A DNA stretch of 40,904 nucleotides from Bacteroidota bacterium (GTDB lineage: Bacteria; Bacteroidota; Bacteroidia; Flavobacteriales; Flavobacteriaceae), in contig JAEWLN010000086.1 in assembly GCA_023457535.1 (NCBI GenBank), forward strand, positions 1 to 40,904, given 5' to 3'. This document shows, piece after piece, positions 16,220 to 25,012 of the stretch. The notes under the pieces were generated by a model. It searched no databases, was not told where the DNA came from, and saw only the letters and a list, made by a program, of their open reading frames with translations. Positions within the stretch are counted from its first letter, which is position 1; every line of letters starts with the position of its first letter. The position numbers and the translations under genes are program-made.

Positions 16220-17512
16220 ATGAAAGAACGCAAATGCATTATCATCGTCGGCGCCGGATTCGCAGGATTGCGCCTGGCCCGACACCTCGAAGACACGCCG
16301 TACGACGTCCTTTTATTAGACAAATACAATTTTCACCAGTTCCAGCCGCTCATGTACCAGGTGGCCACGGCAAGGCTCGAGCCGGCCAGCATTTCGTTTC
16401 CGCTGCGCAAGGTGTTCCAGCATTCCAAAAATGTGCGCATCCGCATTGCCGAGGTGTTGTCGGTCGATACGCAGGCCCGCAAACTCCAGACATCGATAGG
16501 CAGTTTCGATTACGATTATCTCGTGCTGGCCATGGGCGCTACGACTAATTATTTCGGCAATGCGCAAATCGAAAAGTATTCCTATCCGATGAAATCGGTG
16601 CCGGAAGCGATCCAACTGCGCAACCGCATCCTGCAAACGTTCGAAGATGCACTGATTGTAGACCCGATCGATCTGCAGCCGCTGATGAATTTTGTGATTG
16701 TCGGCGGCGGGCCAACAGGCGTGGAACTGGCCGGTGCACTGGCCGAAATGAAAAAGAACATCCTCCCGAAAGATTACCCGGACAAAGACTTTTCCAAACT
16801 GACCATATATCTGCTTGAAGGCACCCCATTCACGCTCAATCCCATGAGCGATGATTCGCGCAAATGGTCACAAAAATACCTCGAAGAACTGGGTGTAATT
16901 GTCCGGACCAACACCATTGTGAGCGACTACGACGGCAAAACGGTCCAATTGCAGGACGGAGGCACGATCGAAAGCCTGAACCTGATCTGGGCGGCAGGCG
17001 TAACAGGCAATACCATCGAAGGCATGCCGCAACAAAGCATCACGCGCGGCAATCGGTTTACCGTCAACCGATACAATGAAGTAACCGGCGTTGCGGGCGT
17101 TTATGCCATTGGCGACATTGCGTGGATGCAAACGCCAAAATACGACAAAGGCCATCCGCAGGTTGCGGCCGTAGCCAATGAACAAGCCGATGTGCTGGCC
17201 AAAAATTTCGGGGCGATGCTCAAAAATAAACCGCTCGCCGAGTTTGAATACCACGATAAAGGCTCAATGGCCACCGTCGGGAAACGCAAAGCGGTAGTGG
17301 ATTTACCCAAATTCCATTTTCACGGACGGCTGGCGTGGCTGACCTGGATGTTTGTACACCTGATGCTGATCTTGAACCACAAAAATAAATTGCTGATCTT
17401 TATCCAGTGGATGTTCAGTTATTTCAGCAACGATTCCACGCTGCGTATCCTGCTGATGGCATCGGGTAAAAAGGTCGACAACATCCCGGTGTCCAAACGG
17501 ATTCAAAACTAA
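16220..17512 (+). CDS. Type II NADH dehydrogenase-like FAD oxidoreductase (NDH-2)
   Basis: 430 residues. The FAD-binding motif is IIIVGAGFAGLRLA (GAGFAG at 11-16); the NAD(P)-binding motif is FVIVGGGPTGVELAGAL (GGGPTG at 162-167); GVYAIGDIAW (about 294-303) is the second FAD contact. The C-terminus, from about 372, is hydrophobic and aromatic (GRLAWLTWMFVHLMLIL), the usual membrane anchor of NDH-2. NDH-2 passes electrons from NADH to quinone without pumping protons. A TATCTTTA-like element at 16193-16200 may be its own promoter. Confidence 0.9.
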   Translation: MKERKCIIIVGAGFAGLRLARHLEDTPYDVLLLDKYNFHQFQPLMYQVATARLEPASISFPLRKVFQHSKNVRIRIAEVLSVDTQARKLQTSIGSFDYDYLVLAMGATTNYFGNAQIEKYSYPMKSVPEAIQLRNRILQTFEDALIVDPIDLQPLMNFVIVGGGPTGVELAGALAEMKKNILPKDYPDKDFSKLTIYLLEGTPFTLNPMSDDSRKWSQKYLEELGVIVRTNTIVSDYDGKTVQLQDGGTIESLNLIWAAGVTGNTIEGMPQQSITRGNRFTVNRYNEVTGVAGVYAIGDIAWMQTPKYDKGHPQVAAVANEQADVLAKNFGAMLKNKPLAEFEYHDKGSMATVGKRKAVVDLPKFHFHGRLAWLTWMFVHLMLILNHKNKLLIFIQWMFSYFSNDSTLRILLMASGKKVDNIPVSKRIQN

Positions 17513-17556
17513 GGGGTTGCCCGATCGGTAAAAGGTTGGGTCGTCAAAAACGGCGG

Positions 17557-18915
17557 TTAACTGTGGTCCAACGGCGATTCGCTGAGCAATTCGAGGATTT
17601 TTTGTTCGACCTGCTCGCTGTCCCAGATCGCGAAAATATTGGCCATATCCATGACTTCTGCCATGATTTCGTTTTGTTTGTCTCCGATAGCGAGCGCCTC
17701 ACTGTACGGACGATGGCTAAAGGTCACGCGGCTGTACAACGGCAACCATTTGTCGGGATGCTTGTCAGAAAAGCGCTTTTCGATTTTTTTGGCGAGCAGA
17801 AATTTCTCGTCGGCGGTCTTGGAACTCATTTCCATGAAATTGCGGTAGGAAAGTTCGGCAATCGCATCGGCATTGGGTTTGCGGCTGAATTGATAGTGCT
17901 CAAACACCGATTTCCAATCGTCGCCAAATTGCTCCATGTATTGGTTGAGCACGGTGATGTCTTCAAAGCCCGCGTTCATGCCTTGCCCGTAAAATGGCAC
18001 GATGGCATGACAAGCGTCGCCAATGAGCGCTACTTTGTCTTCGAACGTCCACGGATAGCACTTCATCGTCACGAGCGTGCTGGTGGGGTTTTTGAAAAAA
18101 TCCTCGGCAAGTTTGGGGATCACGTCGATCGAATCGGGGAAATTGTCAGCAAAGAAATCCTCGACTTTTTGGCGGTCGGTCAGCGATTCAAACGAATTTT
18201 CGCCTTCAAACGGCATGAACAGCGTGCAGGTAAAACTCCCGTCAAGGTTAGGCAGGGCGATGAGCATGAATTCCCCGCGCGGCCAGATGTGGAAGGAGTT
18301 TTTGTCGAGTTTGTGCGAGCCGTCCGCATTGGCCGGAATGTTGAGCTCCTTGTAGCCGGTCTGCAAAAATTCCTGCGAATAATTGAACATGCTTTGGCGC
18401 TGCATGCGGTGACGGATACGCGAAAAAGCGCCGTCCGCACCAAATACCATGTCGTATTTAAGGTCTTTCCATTCGCCGCGCTCGGTTTCGCCTATGTGGA
18501 GCGTCGCGTCGGCCAGCGTGACGTCCCATATTTTTTGTTCAAAAAAGAATTCGACTCCGGCTTCTTCGGCCAGGTCGATCATCTTTCGGTTCAACGTACC
18601 GCGTGAAATCGAGTAAATGCTCTCGCCGTCTTTGCCATAAGGCTGAAAATTGAGTTTGTCGCGCAAATGGATCGCGCGCTTGTCCATCGGAATGGCAATA
18701 GAGCGGACGGCATCGCCAATCCCAACGCCGTCAAGGGCTTTCCAACCGCGGTGCGACATCGCCAGATTGATCGAACGCCCGGAAAATTGAATGGTCCGAA
18801 TGTCCGGACTGCGGTCAAAAATATGAACGGTGTGCCCGGCTCTCCTGAGGTAAATCCCCAAAAGCGACCCGACAAGTCCCGAGCCTACAACGGCAATTTT
18901 CAACGGTTTTTGCAT
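17557..18915 (-). CDS. kmo: Kynurenine 3-monooxygenase
   Basis: 452 residues, typical of KMO. This FAD enzyme hydroxylates kynurenine to 3-hydroxykynurenine with NADPH and O2. Visible: IAVVGSGLVGSLLG (FAD motif, 11-16), the family signature FSGRSINLAMSHRG (about 45-58), VFGADGAFSRIR, and the second FAD/active-site block ALIGDACHAIVPFYGQGMN. The C-terminal part (about 380-452) is the weakly conserved region that in eukaryotes anchors to mitochondria. The next enzyme, kynureninase, is 3 kb away on the same strand. A TAATTTTG element is 19 bases upstream. Confidence 0.95.
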   Translation of the reverse strand: MQKPLKIAVVGSGLVGSLLGIYLRRAGHTVHIFDRSPDIRTIQFSGRSINLAMSHRGWKALDGVGIGDAVRSIAIPMDKRAIHLRDKLNFQPYGKDGESIYSISRGTLNRKMIDLAEEAGVEFFFEQKIWDVTLADATLHIGETERGEWKDLKYDMVFGADGAFSRIRHRMQRQSMFNYSQEFLQTGYKELNIPANADGSHKLDKNSFHIWPRGEFMLIALPNLDGSFTCTLFMPFEGENSFESLTDRQKVEDFFADNFPDSIDVIPKLAEDFFKNPTSTLVTMKCYPWTFEDKVALIGDACHAIVPFYGQGMNAGFEDITVLNQYMEQFGDDWKSVFEHYQFSRKPNADAIAELSYRNFMEMSSKTADEKFLLAKKIEKRFSDKHPDKWLPLYSRVTFSHRPYSEALAIGDKQNEIMAEVMDMANIFAIWDSEQVEQKILELLSESPLDHS

Positions 18916-18934
18916 GCGATTGTGGTAAGTGGCG

Positions 18935-18942
18935 CAAAATTA
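18935..18942 (-). promoter_or_regulatory. -7 promoter element of kmo
   Basis: Minus-strand TAATTTTG, 19 bases before the ATG, with TTTG (plus-strand CAAA at 18966-18969) 23 bases further upstream; the spacer is slightly long. Confidence 0.5.
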
Positions 18943-18999
18943 CGCAATAATTATCGGGTGCGGGTCAAAAATGCGGAATAATTGGTTTTGGCATCCCGG

Positions 19000-20094
19000 T
19001 CAACCCCGTGCAAATTCAATTTTTGCACCCACAGGCAAGCCGTTGTTTTTGGCCCATACGCCACACATGTGAAACAACATGCGCGCACCAACGTTTCCGT
19101 CCCAATCATCCTCGCCGGGGGCTACTTCCACAAGGTCAAATCCGATGATTTCCTTTCCCGAATCCGCGAGCCGGCTCAACAGATAGGCTGCCTGTTCAAA
19201 GGAAAACCCGCCCGGGACCGGGGTTCCGGTATTGGGGCAATACCACGGATACATGCCGTCGATGTCAAAACTGATCGCAACTTTTTGCGGCAACGCAGCG
19301 ATGATGGCGGTACACTGATCGGCCCATGTGACGCCGGTAAAGGTTTCGGCTTTGAGATCCATGTCGGTGTGGACCACGACGCGGTCATTCTGGGCCACTT
19401 GCACTTCCTGTTCGCAAAAATCGCGAATCCCGACCTGTACGATTTTCGAAATCTGCGGGATTTTAAGCGCATTGTACATGATGGACGCATGCGAATATTC
19501 GAACCCTTCGTAGGCGATGCGCAAATCCATGTGTGCATCCAGATGCAGGATGCCAAATTCGCTGTGGTGCGCAGCCAGCGCTTCGTAATACCCGAGCGGT
19601 GTGGAATGGTCGCCGCCGAGCAAAGCAACTTTTTTGCCCTGGGCCATCCAATGCAATGCGCGCTCGCGTACTTCATCGTGCAACTGGCGGCAAACGCGGT
19701 TGATTTCATCGAGGTCGGACTGCAATGAGGCGTTGTCAGCAATGACTTCACCGGCCTCGAGCGCCTCGATAATGGGCTGGGCCAATTGCTTATACCGATC
19801 GCTGTCCTGGTTCCAACGCGCGGTATCTTCATTAAGATCCAGGTAAATGCCGAGTTTCCACAATTCAGGAAATTCCTGGTGGTGCAGATCGACCTGGAAC
19901 GATGCGTCGAGGATCGCTTCAGGACCTTCCGATGCACCCGCGCCGTAACTCACCGTTACTTCCCATGGCACGGGAAGGATAATAATTTCGCTTTCATCGG
20001 ATGTGAACGGCAACCCGAAAATACTTTGGTCGGCCAATCCGGGCTGCGACGGGTCGAAAGTATTGATCTTCTCTTGTTTGGTCTGATCGAACAT
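19000..20094 (-). CDS. Ureohydrolase family protein (agmatinase/arginase/formimidoylglutamase)
   Basis: 364 residues with all manganese ligands of the ureohydrolase fold: H163 in GGDHS, D186/H188/D190 in LDAHMD, and D277/D279 in SFDIDGM. These enzymes hydrolyse guanidino groups, releasing urea (or formamide for formimidoylglutamate). It is longer than E. coli agmatinase by about 60 residues, through an N-terminal extension and an insert (about 85-140). Agmatine is my first guess for substrate; the neighbourhood gives no proof, since it sits between kynurenine genes. Confidence 0.85.
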   Translation of the reverse strand: MFDQTKQEKINTFDPSQPGLADQSIFGLPFTSDESEIIILPVPWEVTVSYGAGASEGPEAILDASFQVDLHHQEFPELWKLGIYLDLNEDTARWNQDSDRYKQLAQPIIEALEAGEVIADNASLQSDLDEINRVCRQLHDEVRERALHWMAQGKKVALLGGDHSTPLGYYEALAAHHSEFGILHLDAHMDLRIAYEGFEYSHASIMYNALKIPQISKIVQVGIRDFCEQEVQVAQNDRVVVHTDMDLKAETFTGVTWADQCTAIIAALPQKVAISFDIDGMYPWYCPNTGTPVPGGFSFEQAAYLLSRLADSGKEIIGFDLVEVAPGEDDWDGNVGARMLFHMCGVWAKNNGLPVGAKIEFARG

Positions 20095-20116
20095 GGAACA
20101 GGATTTTAATGAGCTG

Positions 20117-20124
20117 CAAATTTA
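20117..20124 (-). promoter_or_regulatory. -7 promoter element of the ureohydrolase gene
   Basis: TAAATTTG on the minus strand, 22 bases before the start codon; exact TAnnTTTG match, no -33 seen. Confidence 0.45.
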
Positions 20125-20263
20125 CGATTATATCCTGAATACGGCGCGCGATTTACAAATTCTTGAACGAAGCATCGGTGCGTTGTAAAAAAATGTATTT
20201 TTATGAAACATTACCAAAAACACACTTCTAATCAATTAACATTCAACGCTAAACCACACAAAA

Positions 20264-21928
20264 ATGACGAAAAACCTACTCTCTTTATTAGGGCTGATGC
20301 TCTTTAGTGGCGCCAACGCGCAGGATTATGTAACACTGCAGGTTTCTGCGGGTTTCAACGCCGATGTGATCGCAAACGGCGTCGGGCCGTCATTGCTGTC
20401 CACGAATTCCACGTTCGACAATGCGGGTTATGCCCTGATCTCGGCAGACTTTCAAACGTTTGCCGGCGATGTGACGCATCCCAACGCGCTGCCTGTGGGC
20501 GGAACCATCAGCGCGCCTGCACCGGGGATGACATTTCAACTCGCGCCGTACGATGCAGACAATTCGCTGCGGTTGCAGGAAGAATCCGACTTTGGCTCGC
20601 TCGCCATTGCCAACGGCGTTCCCGCTACGAAATTATACGTCCTGGCCTCGGCCGGCAGCGGGACGGCGTCGCTGGGCGGCACGATCCATTTTTCAGACCA
20701 TTCGACCCAAGCCATTGATCCCACGGTCGTTCCTGACTGGTTTTACAGCAATGCGCTGCCTGTGGTCCTGTCCGGTTTTGGTCGCGTGAACACCCAGACG
20801 GATGTTGTCGAAAATCCGGACAGCGACCCAAGACTCTACCAATTTCAAATCGCAATTTGGCCTGAAAACCAAACCAAAACCATCACCGCCATCGATTTTA
20901 CGAAGATTTCCCCGCAGGAAGGTGTGGCCAATATCTTCGCCATCAGCGCCAAACCCCTCGGGACTTGTCCGGCGCCTACTGTACTGACCGCATTTAACAT
21001 TACCAATACAGGCGCGCAAATCAGCTGGGCCGAACCGGTCGTTGTGCCGGATTTCGGGTTTGCTTATCACATTACCACAAGCAGTGCGCCGCCGGCCGAT
21101 GACGCAGAACCAGACGGCTATTTGTCAACAGGAGTAACGATGCTTTCATTGGACGCGCTGTCAGTGGGACAAACATATTGCGTGTGGATACGGTCTGTTT
21201 GCAGCGGGTCCGAACTCGGGCCGCTCAGCGATCCGGTTTGCTTTACCACAGGGCAGGTCCAGGCCATCCATCCCGATGATATCCCCACGCTGTTTGCCAC
21301 TTTTGTCGATGTGAATGCTACGACTACGTGCCCAGGTGTGATGACCGTAAATGTTCCTTCCGGGTACGTCATTGCGTCGGTGGCAACGGCTTACGACATG
21401 CAGACGGCGGCCAACGGATGGATGTCCGAACAAAATTCAATACTCGTTTGCAACACCACCGGGCAAATGGAATCTGCGGTTTCGTCGGGCGTCGGCTCGA
21501 TGAACGGAACCTATAGTTATTCGCGCAGCGGGCTTGATATTGCCAACGGCGCTACGGGCACGGTCGAATTTGAGCTGCGTGCCTGGCGCACTTATGGCGG
21601 AGCAGATTGCAATACCGATTACAACCGCGTTGTGGCAGGAACGTGGACCGTTACGGTGACGCTCTCGGAGGTGTTGCGCACCAGGGAATTCTCCCGACAA
21701 AGCGCGACGCTGTTTCCAAACCCGGCCGATGATGCGATCCGGATCGTGTGTGATGATGCCATTACCCAGGTAAGTATTTACAACCTGCTCGGACAAAAAG
21801 TGCAGGACCATCCCGTTTCCCCTGCCACAAACATTCAGGTCGATACCTCAGGATTGGCAGGCGGCAAATATTTGGTAAAAATCTTTTCGGTCAACGGTAC
21901 GCAAACCCAGCCGTTGCTGATCAGATAA
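20264..21928 (+). CDS. Secreted protein with fibronectin III domain and T9SS type A sorting domain
   Basis: 554 residues. Signal peptide 1-20 (ending GANAQ). Residues about 21-230 form a beta-rich domain I do not recognise. A fibronectin type III domain lies at about 235-330 (CPAPTVLTAFNIT to PVCFTTG). A second unknown cysteine-containing domain covers about 335-470. The end (about 480-554) is a type IX sorting domain: ATLFPNPADDAIRI, QVSIYNLLGQKV, LAGGKYLVKI. The protein should cross the outer membrane by T9SS and be attached to or released from the surface. No catalytic motif seen. Followed by a bidirectional terminator. Confidence 0.85.
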   Translation: MTKNLLSLLGLMLFSGANAQDYVTLQVSAGFNADVIANGVGPSLLSTNSTFDNAGYALISADFQTFAGDVTHPNALPVGGTISAPAPGMTFQLAPYDADNSLRLQEESDFGSLAIANGVPATKLYVLASAGSGTASLGGTIHFSDHSTQAIDPTVVPDWFYSNALPVVLSGFGRVNTQTDVVENPDSDPRLYQFQIAIWPENQTKTITAIDFTKISPQEGVANIFAISAKPLGTCPAPTVLTAFNITNTGAQISWAEPVVVPDFGFAYHITTSSAPPADDAEPDGYLSTGVTMLSLDALSVGQTYCVWIRSVCSGSELGPLSDPVCFTTGQVQAIHPDDIPTLFATFVDVNATTTCPGVMTVNVPSGYVIASVATAYDMQTAANGWMSEQNSILVCNTTGQMESAVSSGVGSMNGTYSYSRSGLDIANGATGTVEFELRAWRTYGGADCNTDYNRVVAGTWTVTVTLSEVLRTREFSRQSATLFPNPADDAIRIVCDDAITQVSIYNLLGQKVQDHPVSPATNIQVDTSGLAGGKYLVKIFSVNGTQTQPLLIR

Positions 21929-21945
21929 TGTAACAACAACAAAAG

Positions 21946-21969
21946 AGTCCGTTTTACAGCGGACTTTTT
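21946..21969. terminator. Bidirectional intrinsic terminator between the T9SS cargo gene and kynU
   Basis: AGTCCG (21946-21951) pairs with CGGACT (21960-21965). TTTTT follows on the plus strand, and on the minus strand the hairpin leads into CTTTTG. It fills the 41-base gap between two convergent genes. Confidence 0.85.
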
Positions 21970-23247
21970 CTATGTCGATAAAATGCCCTGCTTGAGGATT
22001 TGCCCAAAGGCGTACATGTCCTCAAACGAGCAATACAGCGGCACGGGCGCCAGCCTGATCACGTTGGGTTCGCGCCAGTCTGTAATGACGCCGTTTTTCA
22101 TAAGGTAATCGAACAGCGCGCGGCCTTCACCGTGAAGGAATACTGAGAGTTGCGAGGCGCGCTGGCCGGGTCCTGTTGGCGTGATGACTTCGAATGTACT
22201 GTCTACTTCGCGGTCGATTTGCCCAAGGATGAATTCAAGATAGGCCGTGATTTTGTCGCGTTTTTCGATCAGCGCATCCATTCCAATCTCGTCGAACATT
22301 TCAACCGATGCCAGATAGGGCGCGAGCGACAAAACGGGCAAATTCGAAATCTGCCAGCCGTTGGCCCCATGCACCGGATCGAATTCCGGTTCCATTTTGA
22401 AACGGCGTTCCTTGTTGTGCCCCCACCAACCCGCAAACCGGATCAGCTCCTTGTTGCCGTGGTGCTTTTCGTGCACAAAAACCCCGGACGCATTGCCCGG
22501 CCCGGAATTCATGTATTTGTAGCTGCACCAGGCCGCAAAGTCAACGTTCCAATCGTGCAACTGCAATTTGATGTTGCCGGCGGCATGCGCGAGGTCCCAT
22601 CCTACTTTGGCCCCGACTGAATGCCCGGCGGCAGTGATCTTTTCAATGTCGAAAACCTGGCCGGTGTAATAATTGACACCCCCAATGAGTACCAGGGCAA
22701 GTTCGTCCCCGACTTCGTTGATCCTGGCAATAATGTCTTCATGACGAATGTTGTGCTCGCCCTCGCGCCGCTGGATTTCAACAATGGCGTCTTGTGGCGC
22801 AAACCCGTGGTGGCGTACCTGCGATTGGATCATGTATTGGTCCGACGGAAAAGCCTTGGCTTCGCACAAAATCTTATAACGCCTGCCCTGCGGACGATAA
22901 AACGACACCATGAGCAAATGGAGGTTGACCGTGAGCGTGTTCATGACCGACACCTCTGACGGCATCGCACCCACAATCCTGCTCAGCGGGTCTGCGAAAC
23001 GCTCGTGATAATCCCACCACGGCTTGTTGGCGTAAAAATGCCCTTCAACGGCGAGTTTGGCCCAGTCGTCCATGATTTCGTCTACGTAGGCTTTGGTGCG
23101 TTTGGGTTGCAAACCGAGCGAATTGCCCGTAAAATAAATGACGTCCTTGCCGTTGACCTGGGGGAATATAAATTCCGATCTGTATCTGGAAAGCGCATCC
23201 TGAGCGTCGAGCGACCGTGCGAATTCGAGTGTATTTTGAAAAGTCAT
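21970..23247 (-). CDS. kynU: Kynureninase
   Basis: 425 residues from the ATG at 23247; the frame runs open to 23511 but that part crosses the promoter and repeat copy C. Kynureninase is a PLP enzyme that cleaves 3-hydroxykynurenine to 3-hydroxyanthranilate and alanine. Visible: YFTGNSLGLQP at 38-48, WDLAHAAGN at 217-225, and the PLP lysine K244 in WCSYKYMNSGPG. The C-terminal block VITDWREPNVIRLAPVPLY is typical. Together with kmo it gives the middle of the kynurenine route to quinolinate/NAD. Confidence 0.95.
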   Translation of the reverse strand: MTFQNTLEFARSLDAQDALSRYRSEFIFPQVNGKDVIYFTGNSLGLQPKRTKAYVDEIMDDWAKLAVEGHFYANKPWWDYHERFADPLSRIVGAMPSEVSVMNTLTVNLHLLMVSFYRPQGRRYKILCEAKAFPSDQYMIQSQVRHHGFAPQDAIVEIQRREGEHNIRHEDIIARINEVGDELALVLIGGVNYYTGQVFDIEKITAAGHSVGAKVGWDLAHAAGNIKLQLHDWNVDFAAWCSYKYMNSGPGNASGVFVHEKHHGNKELIRFAGWWGHNKERRFKMEPEFDPVHGANGWQISNLPVLSLAPYLASVEMFDEIGMDALIEKRDKITAYLEFILGQIDREVDSTFEVITPTGPGQRASQLSVFLHGEGRALFDYLMKNGVITDWREPNVIRLAPVPLYCSFEDMYAFGQILKQGILST

Positions 23248-23266
23248 GCTGTTTTTGTTGTGTTTA

Positions 23267-23274
23267 CAAAAATA
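23267..23274 (-). promoter_or_regulatory. -7 promoter element of kynU
   Basis: TATTTTTG on the minus strand, 19 bases before the ATG. A minus-strand TTTG (plus-strand CAAA at 23297-23300) lies 22 bases upstream, giving a full -33/-7 pair. Confidence 0.5.
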
Positions 23275-23408
23275 ACCATGCGGGGTTACTTTACCGCAAA
23301 GTTCACGAAGTTTTTTTGAAAAGTCGCAAGGCTTAACCGATGGGCTTATTTCAAAAAAGCCGGAAGTCAGACAAGATGTGACGTAAAAGACAAACCCGAT
23401 CGTACGCG

Positions 23409-23532
23409 TTTGCGTGAGCGATAGCAGCGAAAAGCCCGCAGGCCCCCGGCACGGCGGCGAGGACTTGCAGCGGATAGCGCGACGGCGATGCAAACCTCCC
23501 GCGGGCGCCAAAAGCTGTTCGCCGGCACGCCC
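23409..23532. repeat. Dispersed intergenic repeat, copy C
   Basis: Begins GTTTGCGTGAGCGATAGCAG and shares GCGAAAAGCCC, GGCGAGGACTTGCAGCG and ATAGCGCGACGGCG with copy B, ending GGCACGCCC. Like copy B it lies just beyond the T-tract of a minus-strand terminator (queA) with the GGCACGCCC end facing the gene. The rest of the 362-base gap (23275-23408) contains no gene; a short ACCGCAAAGTTCACGAAG stretch is low in complexity. Confidence 0.85.
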
Positions 23533-23540
23533 AAAAAATC

Positions 23541-23587
23541 AAAAAAAATTCCAAATCCCAGCCGGATAAAACGCCTGGAATTTGGAA
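23541..23587 (-). terminator. Intrinsic terminator of queA
   Basis: TTCCAAAT (23549-23556) pairs with ATTTGGAA (23580-23587). On the minus strand the hairpin is followed by eight T residues (23548 down to 23541), 22 bases after the queA stop codon. Confidence 0.85.
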
Positions 23588-23609
23588 CTATGATGTGGAA
23601 GTTTCCCTG

Positions 23610-24659
23610 TTAGAGGATCAGCATGGCGTCGCCATAGGAATAAAAACGGTACTGTTCCTTGATGGCTTCCTCGTACGCTTTTTTCATCAGGTCGTGCCCG
23701 ACGAAGGCCGAAACCATCATCAACAACGTAGATTTTGGCGTATGGAAGTTGGTGATCATGCAATTGGCGACCGCGAAATCGTGCGGCGGGAAAATAAATT
23801 TATTGGTCCAGCCATCGTACGGATTCAGCATTTTATTCGAGGATACCGAACTTTCGATCGCGCGCATCGACGTGGTTCCCACCGCGCATACTTTTTTGCG
23901 CTTGGCTTTGGCGGCGTTGACCACATCGCAGGCTTGCTGGGTAATGACGAGTTCCTCCGAATCCATTTTGTGTTTGGAGAGATCTTCAACCTCAACGGGA
24001 TTGAACGTTCCAAGACCTACGTGCAACGTGATTTCGGCAAAATTGACGCCTTTGATCTCAAGGCGCTTGAGCAGGTGCTTGGAAAAGTGCAAACCGGCCG
24101 TTGGCGCCGCTACAGCACCTTCTTCTTTGGCGTAGATGGTTTGGTAGCGCTCGGCGTCGTCTTCATTGACTTCGCGGTTGATGTATTTTGGAATCGGGGT
24201 TTCGCCGAGTTCCGTAAGTTTGTTGCGGAATTCGTCATACGAACCGTCGTACAGAAAACGCAGCGTACGGCCGCGTGAAGTGGTGTTGTCTATGACTTCG
24301 GCCACAAGGGAATCGTCGTCGCCAAAATACAATTTGTTGCCGATGCGGATCTTGCGCGCCGGATCGACCAATACATCCCACAGACGCTGCTCTGAATTGA
24401 GCTCGCGCAACAGGAATACCTCGATGCGCGCACCGGTCTTCTCTTTGTTGCCGTACAGACGCGCCGGAAATACCTTGGTGTTGTTGAGCACGAGCACGTC
24501 CCCATCGTCGAAATATTCGATGATGTCTTTGAACATGCGGTGTTCGATTTTTTTGGTATCGCGGTGGATGACCATCAGGCGCGATTCGTCGCGGTTTTCG
24601 GCAGGATATTCAGCAAGAAGCTCTTTGGGAAGATTGAAATTGAAGTGCGATAGTTTCAT
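23610..24659 (-). CDS. queA: tRNA preQ1(34) S-adenosylmethionine ribosyltransferase-isomerase QueA
   Basis: 349 residues from the ATG at 24659; the in-frame upstream stretch crosses the promoter and is excluded. QueA transfers and rearranges the ribose of SAM onto preQ1 at tRNA position 34, giving epoxyqueuosine. Recognised from FNFNLPKELLAEYPAENRDE, VLVLNNTKVFPARL, AAPTAGLHFS, LHVGLGTFNPV and the end YGDAMLIL. Length is normal. Single-gene unit with its own promoter and terminator. Confidence 0.96.
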   Translation of the reverse strand: MKLSHFNFNLPKELLAEYPAENRDESRLMVIHRDTKKIEHRMFKDIIEYFDDGDVLVLNNTKVFPARLYGNKEKTGARIEVFLLRELNSEQRLWDVLVDPARKIRIGNKLYFGDDDSLVAEVIDNTTSRGRTLRFLYDGSYDEFRNKLTELGETPIPKYINREVNEDDAERYQTIYAKEEGAVAAPTAGLHFSKHLLKRLEIKGVNFAEITLHVGLGTFNPVEVEDLSKHKMDSEELVITQQACDVVNAAKAKRKKVCAVGTTSMRAIESSVSSNKMLNPYDGWTNKFIFPPHDFAVANCMITNFHTPKSTLLMMVSAFVGHDLMKKAYEEAIKEQYRFYSYGDAMLIL

Positions 24660-24678
24660 ACAACGTTTTTGATGGGCG

Positions 24679-24686
24679 CAAATATA
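24679..24686 (-). promoter_or_regulatory. Promoter of queA
   Basis: TATATTTG on the minus strand, 19 bases before the ATG. TTG (plus-strand CAA at 24708-24710) lies 21 bases upstream, giving the Bacteroidota -33/-7 pair. Confidence 0.55.
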
Positions 24687-24830
24687 CGATGTGCGCGGGG
24701 GCGTTGTCAAGTGTTTTGGAAGTTATTTAGCTTTAGCAGCCGCAATGGGTTGAATTTGCTCGTGCCGACAGGATACAGAACGCGCAGCAATCGCGGAATC
24801 GAGCGGTTTTGGGATAAATTAAAGTCACCC

Positions 24831-24862
24831 GACGCCGGAAAGCAAACGTCAGCGTCTTTTTT
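24831..24862 (+). terminator. Terminator-like hairpin without an upstream gene
   Basis: GACGC (24831-24835) and GCGTC (24852-24856) can pair over a 16-base loop, followed by TTTTTT. No plus-strand gene precedes it, so it matters only if a small RNA is made here. Confidence 0.3.
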
Positions 24863-24989
24863 AATTGGATTTTCCGGGCGGGGTGAAATTTACAGATTTT
24901 CTGTAAGGAGCTTTTGATTGTAAATCGTAGCTTAGCTCCAGGGAAGGGGGCAATGAAGTTATACCCCAACGAAATAAAAATGACACTCT

Positions 24990-25012
24990 AATACAGAAAA
25001 TCTGTATTTTTT
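24990..25012 (+). terminator. AT-rich terminator-like hairpin
   Basis: AATACAG (24990-24996) and CTGTATT (25002-25008) pair around a five-base loop, followed by four more T residues. The stem is AT-rich and weak, and no plus-strand gene lies upstream. Confidence 0.35.

Noticed and set aside
17536..18606. 356-codon plus-strand frame
   Set aside because: Antisense to kmo, which has all family motifs.
24733..24969. 78-codon minus-strand frame in the gene-free stretch
   Set aside because: Crosses two hairpins, has no start context and an unlikely composition; more probably part of a repeat or structured RNA.
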